A stretch of DNA of 28,260 nt, from the NCBI RefSeq assembly GCF_000003605.2, contig NW_003153099.1, forward strand, positions 1-28,260. The letters run 5' to 3'. Source of the stretch: Saccoglossus kowalevskii (taxonomy: Eukaryota; Hemichordata; Enteropneusta; Harrimaniidae). The notes beneath the pieces were generated by a model. The model was given only the letters and a program-made list of their open reading frames with translations. It searched no databases and was not told the DNA's origin. Positions within the stretch are counted from its first letter, which is position 1. The number at the start of each line of letters is the position of its first letter. Positions 12,031-21,004 of the stretch are shown piece by piece. The translations under genes were made by a program, and so were the position numbers.

Positions 12031-14689
12031 GACTTGACAATGTGTGGCTTTCATAACGATTACGCATTACATCATTGTCATAGGTGCGAATATTTGAATA
12101 CGCCGACTTGACAATGTGTGGCTTTCATACTGATTACGCATTACATCATTGTCATAAATGCGAATATTTGAAGAAGCCAACTTGACAATGTGTGGCTTTC
12201 ATAACGATTACGCATTACATCATTGTCATACATGCGAATATTTGAAGACGCCAACTTGACAATGTGTGGCTTTCATAACGATTACGCATTACATCATCGT
12301 CATAAATGCGAATATTTGAAGAAGCCAACTTGACAATGTGTGGCTTTCATAACGATTACGCATTACATCATTGTCATAAATGCGAATATTTGAACACGCC
12401 GACTTGACAATGTGTGGCTTTCATAACGATTACGCATTACATCATTGTCAAGAATGCGAATATTTGAACACGCCGACTTGACAATGTGTGGCTTTCATAA
12501 CGATTACGCATTACATCATTGTCATAGGTGCGAATATTTGAATACGCCGACTTGACAATGTGTGGCTTTCATAACGATTACGCATTACATCATTGTCATG
12601 CATGCGAATATTTTAAGACGCCAACTTGACAATGTGTGGCTTTCATAACGATTACGCATTCCATCATTGTCATCAATGCGAATATTTGAATACGCTGACT
12701 TGACAATGTGTGGCTTTCATAACGATTACGCATTACATCATTGTCATAAATGCGAATATTTGAATACGCTGACTTCACAATGTGTGGCTTTCATAACGAT
12801 TACGCATTACACCATTGTCATAAATGCGAATATTTGAATACGCCGACTTGACAATGTGTGGCTTTCATAACGATTACGCATTACATCATTGTCATAAATG
12901 CGAATATTTGAATACGCCGACTTGACAATGTGAGGCTTTCATAACGATTACGCATTACATCATCGTCATAAATGCGAATATTTGAAGAAGCCAACTTGAC
13001 AATGTGTGGCTTTCATAACGATTACGCATTACATCATTGTCATAAATGCGAATATTTGAACACGCCGACTTGACAATGTGTGGCTTTCATAACGATTACG
13101 CATTACATCATTGTCAAGAATGCGAATATTTGAACACGCCGACTTGACAATGTGTGGCTTTCATAACGATTACGCATTACATCATTGTCATAGGTGCCAA
13201 TATTTGAATACGCCGACTTGACAATGTGTGGCTTTCATAACGATTACGCATTACATCATTGTCATGCATGCGAATATTTTAAGACGCCAACTTGACAATG
13301 TGTGGCTTTCATGACGATTACGCATTCCATCATTGTCATCAATGCGAATATTTGAATACGCCGACTTGACAAAGTGTGGCTTTCATAACGATTACGCATT
13401 ACATCATTGTCACCAGTGCGAATATTTTAAGACGCCAACTTGACAATGTGTGGCTTTCATAACGATTACGCATTACATCATTGTCATAAATGCGAATATT
13501 TGAATACGCTGACTTGACAATGTGTGGCTTTCATAACGATTACGCATTACATCATTGTCATAAATGCGAATATTTGAATACGCTGACTTCACAATGTGTG
13601 GCTTTCATAACGATTACGCATTACACCATTGTCATAAATGCGAATATTTGAATACGCCGACTTGACAATGTGTGGCTTTCATAACGATTACGCATTACAT
13701 CATTGTCATAAATGCGAATATTTGAATACGCCGACTTGACAATGTGAGGCTTTCATAACGATTACGCATTACATCATTGTCATAAATGCGAATATTTGAA
13801 TACGCCGACTTGACAATGTGTGACTTTCATAACGATTACGCGTTACATCACTGCCATAAATGCGAATATTTGAACACGCCGACTTGACAATGTGTGGCAT
13901 TCATAACAATTACGCATTACATCATTGTCATGAATGCGAATATTTTACGACGCCAACTTGACAATGTGTGGCTTTCATAACGATTACGCATTACATCATT
14001 GTCATCAATTCGAATATTTGAATACGCCGACTTGACAATGTGTGGCTTTCATAACGATTACTCATTATATCATTGTCATAGATGCGAATATTTGAATACG
14101 CCGATTTGACAATGTGTGGATTTCATAACAATTGCGCATTACATCATTGTTATAGATGCGAATATTTGAATACGCCGATTTGACAATGTGTGGCTTTCAT
14201 AACAATTACTCATTATATCATTGTCATAGATGCGAATATTTGAATACGCCGATTTGACAATGTGTGGATTTCATAACAATTGTGCATTACATCATTGCAT
14301 TGAATGCGAATATTTGAAGACGCCAACTTGACAATGTGAGGCTTTCATAACGATTGCGCTTTACATCATTGTCATAAATGCAAATATTTGAATACGCCGA
14401 CTTGACAATGTGTGGCTTTCATAACGATTACGCATTACATCATTGTCATAAATGCGAATATTTGAACACGCCGACTTGACAATGTGTGGCATTCATAACG
14501 ATTACGCATTACATCATTGCCATGAATGCGAAAATTTGAAGACGTCAACTTGACAATGTGTGACTTTCATAACGATTACGCATTACATCATTGCCATGAA
14601 TGCGAATATTTGAAGACGCCAACTTGACAATGTGAGGCTTTCATAACGATTGCGCTTTACATCATTGTCATAAATGCGAATATTTGAAT
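12031..14689 (+). repeat. 74-bp tandem array 8, 36 monomers, with higher-order repeats and a diverged tail
   Basis: Length is exactly 36 x 74 minus 5 bp. A nine-monomer (666-bp) block is repeated in tandem: markers CATCGTCATAAATG (12298, 12964), TCAAGAATGCG (~12450, ~13116), TGCATGCG (12599, 13265) and CCATCATTG (12661, 13327) are all 666 bp apart. From about 13800 to 14650 the monomers are much more diverged, including a two-monomer (148-bp) duplication at about 14040-14336 with GATTTGACAATG, TGGATTTCATAAC and TACTCATTATATC. The last monomer lacks the usual GGCATTC. Confidence 0.96.
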
Positions 14690-15197
14690 TACATAACATC
14701 GAAGTTCTGAAATATGCAAACGAGTAAATTATCCACTAGTTAATTATATAACATCGGAGTTTTGAAAGAAGGAACAAATAAAGTTCTGAAATTATACTTG
14801 ATTTTAATTGGTTCGACAACTTTCATTTCTTGATATTAACCACTTAACACCACGTCGAGCGCATTGGGTAATTTAAATGAGTCACATGCCAAACAATGCC
14901 ATTCTCTTTAACTCATTCAGCAACCGTTCACTTTACATAAGTATGCCTACGTTTGAATAATATTTTTATTTATTTCAATTATATTCTCGTTTTTTTTTCA
15001 TATTTCATTTTCATTCTGTATATTTATGTCGCCTTCGTTCGCAGACCAATTGAAGTCGAAGAGTAACCTTAAATATTTACAAATCATTAAAACCAAATTG
15101 ATTTCACAAAAACTGCTGTTTGTCAGTAGTCAGCTCTGCCTCTATTTTAATTTTCCGCCGTATTCTGTCCTATACATAAAGTCTGCGTGTGCCCGCG
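14690..15197 (+). repeat. Spacer S8, state A, TCGAAG lineage
   Basis: 508-bp spacer with GAAGTCGAAGAG and AACTGCTG, and a private CTATTTTAATTTT. The 65-codon frame is open at 15026-15223. No gene is called. Confidence 0.92.
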
Positions 15198-16281
15198 GAC
15201 TTGACAATGTGTGGCTTTCATAACGATTACGCATTACATCATTGTCATAGGTGCGAATATTTGAATACGCCGACTTGACAATGTGTGGCTTTCATAACGA
15301 TTACGCATTACATCATTGTCATAAATGCGAATATTTGAAGACGCCAACTTGACAATGTGTGGCTTTCATAACGATTACGCATTACATCATTGTCATAAAT
15401 GCGAATATTTGAACACGCCGACTTGACAATGTGTGGCTTTCATAACGATTACGCATTACATCATTGTCATAAATGCGAATATTTGAATACGCTGACTTGA
15501 CAATATGTGGCTTTCATAACGATTACGCATTACATCATTTTCATAAATGCGAATATTTGAACACGCCGACTTGACAATGTGTGGCATTCATAACGATTAC
15601 GCATTACATCATTGTCATAGGTGCGAATATTTGAATACGCCGACTTGACAATGTGTGGCTTTCATAACGATTACGCATTACATCATTGTCATAAGTGCGA
15701 ATATTTGAAGACGCCAACTTGACAATGTGTGGCTTTCATAACGATTACGCATTACATCATTGTCATAAATGCGAATATTTGAACACGCCGACTTGACAAT
15801 GTGTGGCTTTCATAACGATTACGCATTACATCATTGTCATCAATGCGAATATTTGAATACGCCGACTTGACAATGTGTGGCATTCATAACGATTACGCAT
15901 TACATCATTGTCATAAATGCGAATATTTGAATACGCCGACTTAACAATGTGTGGCTTTCATAACGATTACATCATTGTCATAAATGCAAATATTTGAATA
16001 CGCTGACTTCACAATGTGTGGCTTTCATAACGATTACGCATTACATCATTGTCATCAATGCGAATATTTGAATACGCCGACTTGACAATATGTGGCTTTC
16101 ATAACGATTACGCATTACATAATTGTCATAAATGCGAATATTTGAATACGCCGACTTGACAATGTGTGGCTTTCATAACGATTACGCATTACATCATTGT
16201 CATACATGCGAATATTTGAATACGCTGACTTCACAATGTGTGGCTTTCATAACGATTACGCATTACATCATTGTCATAAAT
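15198..16281 (+). repeat. 74-bp tandem array 9, 15 monomers, running into an L segment
   Basis: Fourteen full monomers plus 55 bp of a fifteenth, once a 7-bp deletion is counted. That deletion turns GATTACGCATTACATC into GATTACATC near 15968. The array opens with TAGGTGCG but does not close with GGCATTC; it runs into the L segment through CATAAATGATGATATTTTT. Confidence 0.96.
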
Positions 16282-16556
16282 GATGATATTTTTAATACCC
16301 CTACATTTACAGTTCATTGACAGTCATACGTCATTGGTTATACCGTCCGGTAACCACAGCATCACTACCTTATAAACGGGTAAAAAACACGCAAAAACAA
16401 AATGATATTTTTTTCGGTAATACTATGAATTTAATAGTGCATTGCTCGTATATTATATTATATTCTTATTACCAGAGCCTCTTTAGTCGGCACAAATGTC
16501 CGCTTCCATCTCCCACGACGTGGACGCGAGGTTGGTTTTTTGGGAGACATAAATGT
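16282..16556 (+). repeat. L segment copy 1, with plus-strand promoter-like motifs
   Basis: This ~275-bp segment lies between array and short segment only in gene-bearing units and one gene-less unit. Its first ~30 bp still resemble a decayed monomer (GATATTTTTAATACCCCTAC against GAATATTTGAATACGCCGAC). It then holds TACGTCA, ATTGG, TATAAA and an inverted repeat TCTCCCA (16509-16515) / TGGGAGA (16541-16547). A plus-strand ORF of 57 codons starts at ATG 16425 and ends at 16598 in the short segment; it matches no family I recognise. Private difference from the other copies: ATACCCCTAC for ATACGCCTAC. Confidence 0.85.
16327..16376 (+). promoter_or_regulatory. Candidate plus-strand Pol II promoter in L copy 1
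   Basis: TACGTCA (CRE-like, 16327-16333) overlaps an inverted CCAAT (ATTGG, 16333-16337), with TATAAA at 16371-16376, about 38 bp downstream. The order and spacing suit an animal RNA polymerase II promoter. An AATAAA at 16648-16653 could end a short transcript. This is motif reading only; no initiation is shown. Confidence 0.35.
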
Positions 16557-16663
16557 GAATTACATAACATCGAAGTTCTGAAATATGCAAACGAGTAAAT
16601 TATCCACTAGTTAATTATATAACATCGGAGTTTTGAAAGAAGGAACAAATAAAGTTCTGAAAT
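16557..16663 (+). repeat. Short segment between L and gene module, copy 1
   Basis: This begins GAATTACATAACATCG and ends AAAGTTCTGAAAT. It contains degenerate direct repeats ATCGAAGTTCTGAAATATGC and ATCGGAGTTTTGAAAGAAGG, and a plus-strand AATAAA at 16648-16653. The same segment starts every gene-less spacer. The repeat series continues past 16663 into the gene module, so the gene-bearing arrangement looks original and the gene-less one derived. Confidence 0.85.
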
Positions 16664-16777
16664 ATGCGAACGAGTAAATACGAGGAAATCACATATCATC
16701 GAAGTTCTGAAAGAAACAAATAAATAAATAAAGTTTTGTATTATTTTCAGATAATGCGAATTACCATGGCTGTGCAA
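16664..16777. other. Tail of gene module copy 1, third degenerate repeat and splice-like tracts
   Basis: This continues the ATCGAAGTTCTGAAAGAAAC repeat series and holds an A/T-rich AAATAAATAAATAAAG run. On the minus strand it has a strong acceptor-like tract (pyrimidine run ending TTTCTTTCAG) just after the pseudogene; on the plus strand a second acceptor-like TATTATTTTCAG precedes ATAATGCG. Absent from state-A and state-C units. Confidence 0.6.
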
Positions 16778-17985
16778 CTAAATTGGATACTTACCTATAT
16801 ATTCCACAACTGCCAGCTTTTTCTAATGAGCCAGGCTGTCTCTACGCTTCACTACTGTACTAATTCTTTTCCTGTAATTACAATCTCGTTTCAGTGCTAC
16901 GTACTATCTTCTAAACGCAATGACATCGTCTTCATTCGGCTGCGGCTCTAGCGGTACACGCTTCCGCTTCACGTCCCTGCAATATACACCATCTTTCAAA
17001 TCTACATAAAACTTAAGTCTGTCGTCTTCCATAATGTAGTGATGCGTTTTTCCAGATGATTTGGCATCCCAGGCTCCGCAGTCGTCTACATAAGTCATCT
17101 TCTTGTTCCTTTGTCTTCGGAGAAAATTAGATTCAAAATTCAACAGGAAGTGAACATTCTCCTTCACACCTGGTGGCACCGAGTTTGCACTAGGCTGATT
17201 TCGTGACATGCATTGAAACAAATCATCTGCATCCATAAATCTGCCATTACCGTGCATTGCACCAGGAAGTGAACGTATTCTTGCCCGAATACATACTACT
17301 TCAGATATGTCTGATTGCTGGTTATTGTCGTCTGGTAATATTGCCACATCACTTCTGATTTTCTCGATTGGTGTTGAGGTACTTGCATGTGAACTCGGAG
17401 ATTTACTAAATACACCCATGGTCGGCTGAATATCTACCTGCATCAGAGGAACATAATGGTTAGGTCTCCATGTTCCTGTATTATACTTACCTGGCATACT
17501 TACCGATGTCCACATAATTAATACATCGCTTCTGCCATGACCACCACTTAATACCCTTGGGGTATTACACTCACTGGTTTCAGACATTCGTCACCACCAG
17601 CCTTTTCCCATATCTTCAATGATGTACTGTCAACTACCTTTTCGCCCAACATGATCCCATTCTCCGGCATACTGATCTTTTCCACTCGTCTAATATAAAC
17701 ATCTTCCATCCTAGCAACATCTCGTAACGATATACCACTATAACATTCTGCTGCATGTAACCGATCGAGACCATCTTCAAAACTATAACCAGCTGTACAG
17801 AGAGAGCATAAAAAATTGTTAGTCATAGCCCCCAGTGTTTCCATGTCGTGCGACGTGAGGTTTTGGCAGCGATCATGGAACCATACATGACACAAATGAC
17901 AGCAAATAACTCCGTCATCACCACACGGGCTGCCACACTGACCACACGGCAACTGCACTGGAGACTGCTTGTGCTGAGAAGCCAT
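16778..17985 (-). pseudogene. PHD-OTU protein gene copy 1, broken (internal deletion and two nonsense codons)
   Basis: Seen: translation from ATG 17983-17985 gives a PHD finger at residues 14-63, with ligands C14, C17, C29, C32, H37, C40, C60, C63 and W35 two residues before H37. The frame follows copy 2 to about residue 140, then a 323-bp segment is missing at 17563/17564. The deletion removes the OTU Cys box, shifts the frame and stops after IPQGY. The downstream frame resumes with WRPNHYVPL (OTU histidine box) and a C-terminal region with VPPGVKEN and DDCGAWD. That region carries stops at 16904-16906 (TAT to TAG against copy 2) and 16823-16825 (TTG to TAG). Family knowledge: PHD fingers usually bind histone tails; OTU proteases cleave ubiquitin. 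Inferred: no functional product from this copy. Strand is opposite to the plus-strand motifs in L. The domain call is firm for PHD and good for OTU-like. Confidence 0.85.
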
Positions 17986-18076
17986 GATTATAGTAATATA
18001 ATATATACGACTGGGTATAACAGTAGAGAGAGAATGCGTTTCAAAGCAATGCCAAGATCAGCTGATCAGAAAGATC

Positions 18077-18136
18077 TGACCGAGTTGACAAGACGAGTCT
18101 TTTTTATAGGGCGCTCCCTTCGTGTGATTGGTTAAC
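18077..18136 (-). promoter_or_regulatory. Promoter of PHD-OTU copy 1
   Basis: On the minus strand AACCAATCAC (CCAAT at 18127-18131) is followed by GCGCCCTATAAAAA (TATA at 18101-18109). Initiation would be expected near 18077, leaving a ~90-base leader to the ATG at 17985. A 12-bp palindrome GATCAGCTGATC lies in the leader at 18056-18067. The promoter sits at the very edge of the gene module, against the spacer, and is lost with the gene in state-A and state-C units. Confidence 0.6.
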
Positions 18137-18542
18137 ATTATACTTGATTTTAATTGGTTCGACAACTTTCATTTCTTGATATTAACCACTTAACACCACG
18201 TCGAGCGCATTGGGTAATTTAAATGAGTCACATGCCAAACAATGCCATTCTCTTTAACTCATTCAGCAACCGTTCACTTTACTTAAGTATGCCTACGTTT
18301 GAATAATATTTTTATTTATTTCAATTATATTCTCGTTTTTTTTCATATTTCATTTTCATTCTGTATATATATGTCGCCTTCGTGCGCAGACCAATTGAAG
18401 TCATAGAGTAACCTTAAATATTTACAAATCATTAAAACCAAATTGATTTCACAAAAACTGCTGTTTGTCAGTAGTCAGCTCTGCCTCTATTTTTATTTTC
18501 CGCCGTATTCTGTCCTATACATGAAGTCTGCGTGTGCCCGCG
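18137..18542 (+). repeat. Right half of spacer S9, upstream flank of gene copy 1
   Basis: ~406 bp from ATTATACTTG to CCCGCGG, the part of the spacer every state shares. It holds a second ATTGG (CCAAT on the gene strand) and TGAGTCACATG near 18214, so in gene orientation these are upstream sites. CTTAAGTATG, TATATATATGTCGC and TGAAGTCTG make it the sister of the gene-less spacer at 7156-7561. Confidence 0.92.
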
Positions 18543-19424
18543 GACTTGACAATGTGTGGCTTTCATAACGATTACGCATTACATCATTGTCATAGGTGCG
18601 AATATTTGAATACGCCGACTTGACAATGTGTGGCTTTCATAACGATTACGCATTGCATCATTGTCATAAATGCGAATATTTGAAGACGCCAACTTGACAT
18701 TGTGTGGCTTTCATAACGATTACGCATTACATCATTGTCATAAATGCGAATATTTGAACACGCCGACTTGACAATGTGTGGCTTTCATAACGATTACGCA
18801 TTACATCATTGTCATAGGTGCGAATATTTGAATACGCCGACTTGACAATGTGTGGCTTTCATAACGATTACGCATTACATCATTGTCATGCATGCGAATA
18901 TTTTAAGACGCCAACTTGACAATGTGTGGCTTTCATAACGATTACGCATTACATCATTGTCATCAATGCGAATATTTGAATACGCCGACTTGACAATGTG
19001 TGGCTTTCATAACGATTACGCATTACATCATTTTCATAAATGCGAATATTTGAACACGCCGACTTGACAATGTGTGGCATTCATAACGATTGCGCATTAC
19101 ATCATTGTCATAAATGCGAATATTTGAATACGCCGACTTGACAATGTGTGGCTTTCATAACGATTACGCATTACATCATTTTCATAAATGCGAAGATTTG
19201 AACACGCCGACTTGACAATGTGTGGCATTCATAACGATTACGCATTCCATCATTGTCATCAATGCGCATATTTGAATACGCCGACATGACAATGTGTGGC
19301 TTTCATAACGATTACGCATTACATCATTGTCATAAATGCGAATATTTTACACGCCGACTTAACAATGTGTGGCATTCATAACGATTACGCATTACATCAT
19401 TGTCATAAATGCGAATATTTGAAT
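18543..19424 (+). repeat. 74-bp tandem array 10, 12 monomers
   Basis: Length is 12 x 74 minus 5, less one A missing near 19349 (ATTTTACACGCC for ATTTTAACACGCC). Eleven monomers match array 5 in order; the last is the GGCATTC edge monomer. It opens with TAGGTGCG. Confidence 0.97.
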
Positions 19425-19933
19425 TACATAACATCGAAGTTCTGAAAATATGCAAACGAGTAAATTATCCACTAGTTAATTATATAACATCGGAGTTTTG
19501 AAAGAAGGAACAAATAAAGTTCTGAAATTATACTTGATTTTAATTGGTTCGACAACTTTCATTTCTTGATATTAACCACTTAACACCACGTCGAGCGCAT
19601 TGGGTAATTTAAATGAGTCACATGCCAAACAATGCCATTCTCTTTAACTCATTCAGCAACCGTTCACTTTACATAAGTATGCCTACGTTTGAATAATATT
19701 TTTATTTATTTCAATTATATTCTCGTTTTTTTTTCATATTTCATTTTCATTCTGTATATTTATGTCGCCTTCGTTCGCAGACCAATTGAAGTCGAAGAGT
19801 AACCTTAAATATTTACAAATCATTAAAACCAAATTGATTTCACAAAAACTACTGTTTGTCAGTAGTCAGCTCTGCCTCTATTTTTATTTTCCGCCGTATT
19901 CTGTCCTATACATAAAGTCTGCGTGTGCCCGCG
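19425..19933 (+). repeat. Spacer S10, state A, TCGAAG lineage
   Basis: 509 bp; one extra A in CTGAAAATATGC near 19446. TCGAAGAG together with AACTACTG matches the spacer at 5220-5727. The 65-codon frame is open at 19762-19959. Confidence 0.92.
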
Positions 19934-20506
19934 GACTTGACATTGTGTGGCTTTCATAACGATTACGCATTACATCATTGTCATAGGTGCGAATATTTGA
20001 ATACGCCGACTTGACAATGTGTGGCTTTCATAACGATTACGCATTACATCATTGTCATAAATGCGAATATTTGAAGACGCCAACTTGACAATGTGTGGCT
20101 TTCATAACGATTACGCATTACATCATCGTCATAAATGCGAATATTTGAAGAAGCCAACTTGACAATGTGTGGCTTTCATAACGATTACGCATTACATCAT
20201 TGTCATAAATGCGAATATTTGAACACGCCGACTTGACAATGTGTGGCTTTCATAACGATTACGCATTACATCATTGTCAAGAATGCGAATATTTGAACAC
20301 GCCGACTTGACAATGTGTGGCTTTCATAACGATTACGCATTACATCATTGTCATAGGTGCGAATATTTGAATACGCCGACTTGACAATGTGTGGCTTTCA
20401 TAACGATTACGCATTACATCATTGTCATAAATGCGAATATTTTAAGACGCCAACTTGACAATGTGTGGCTTTCATAACGATTACGCATTACATCATTGAC
20501 ATAAAT
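19934..20506 (+). repeat. 74-bp tandem array 11, 8 monomers, running into an L segment
   Basis: Seven full monomers plus a partial one. The order is TAGGTG, AAGACGCC, CGTCATAAATG/AAGAAGCC, AACACGCC, TCAAGAATG, TAGGTG, TTTTAAGACGCC, then CATTGACATAAATGATG into L. This series is duplicated in array 15. Confidence 0.96.
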
Positions 20507-20781
20507 GATGATATTTTTAATACGCCTACATTTACAGTTCATTGACAGTCTTACGTCATTGGTTATATCGTCCGGTAACCACAGCATCTCCACCTTATAA
20601 ACGGGCAAAAAACACGCAAGAACAAAATGATATTTTTTTCGGTAATACTATGAATTTAATAGTGCATTGCCCGTATATTATATTATATTCTTATTACCAG
20701 AGCCTCTTTAGTCGGCACAAATGTCCGCTTCCATCTCCCAGGACGTGGACGCGAGGTTGGTTTTTTGGGAGACATAAATGT
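20507..20781 (+). repeat. L segment copy 2, with plus-strand promoter-like motifs
   Basis: About 275 bp, same length as copy 1. TACGTCA 20552-20558, ATTGG 20558-20562 and TATAAA 20596-20601 are kept. The 57-codon frame from ATG 20650 is extended to 20835 because GAGTAAAT reads GAGAAAAT here. CCCAGGACGTGG replaces CCCACGACGTGG, so the small CCACGACGTGG palindrome of copy 1 is not conserved. Confidence 0.85.
20552..20601 (+). promoter_or_regulatory. Candidate plus-strand promoter in L copy 2
   Basis: CRE-like TACGTCA, overlapping ATTGG, and TATAAA at the same spacing as in copy 1, despite base changes between them (GGTTATATCG for GGTTATACCG). Confidence 0.35.
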
Positions 20782-20888
20782 GAATTACATAACATCGAAG
20801 TTCTGAAATATGCAAACGAGAAAATTATCCACTAGTTAATTATATAACATCGGAGTTTTAAAAGAAGGAACAAATAAAGCTCTGAAAT
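20782..20888 (+). repeat. Short segment, copy 2
   Basis: 107 bp from GAATTACATAAC to CTCTGAAAT. Variants here are GAGAAAATTATCC, GTTTTAAAAGAAGG and AAAGCTCTG. It leads straight into gene module copy 2 at the same junction as copy 1. Confidence 0.85.
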
Positions 20889-21004
20889 ATGCAAACGAGT
20901 AAATACGAGGAAATCACATATCATCGAAGTTCTGAAAGAAACAAATAAATAAATAAATAATGTTTTGTATTATTTTCAGATAATGCGAATTACCATGGCT
21001 GCAA
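20889..21004. other. Tail of gene module copy 2, with candidate terminal intron
   Basis: On the gene strand, ATAG/GTAAGTAT (donor, intron start at 21021) and a long pyrimidine tract ending TTTCTTTCAG (acceptor, intron end at 20932) would define a 90-bp intron. Splicing would give the C-terminus VEYIELR and a stop in place of VEYIGKYPI. The four-base AATA/AAAT run is one unit longer than in copy 1. Confidence 0.35.

Noticed and set aside
224-16281. CRISPR array
   Set aside because: The repeats are contiguous 74-bp monomers with no unique spacers between them, and the setting is eukaryotic with no cas genes.
16132-16320. Plus-strand 62-codon frame at the end of array 9
   Set aside because: It is made of monomer sequence plus the first bases of L; no start context, no homology and no counterpart in the other L-bearing units.
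16513-16523. CCACGACGTGG palindrome in L as a functional hairpin
   Set aside because: It is broken in copies 2 and 4 (CCAGGACGTGG, CCAGGGCGTGG) without compensating changes.
16736-16951. Plus-strand 71-codon frame with an acceptor-like TATTATTTTCAG in front
   Set aside because: It overlaps the C-terminal coding region of gene copy 1 in antisense and is not open in copies 2 and 3.
17563-17564. Copy 1 as a spliced retrocopy, the 323-bp difference being an intron
   Set aside because: The missing segment codes for the OTU Cys box in copy 2 and has no GT...AG ends on the gene strand; its length also shifts the frame.
17848-18135. Plus-strand 95-codon frame
   Set aside because: It is antisense to the PHD finger and promoter of gene copy 1, whose zinc ligands are clearly on the minus strand. 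It is not kept in copy 2.
16664-18136. Gene module as a DNA transposon insertion with an AT target duplication
   Set aside because: No terminal inverted repeats (ends are ATGCGAACGAG and GGTTAAC), and the repeat series left of the junction continues inside the module, which fits deletion better. A Helitron-type A/T insertion also lacks the TC start and CTRR end.
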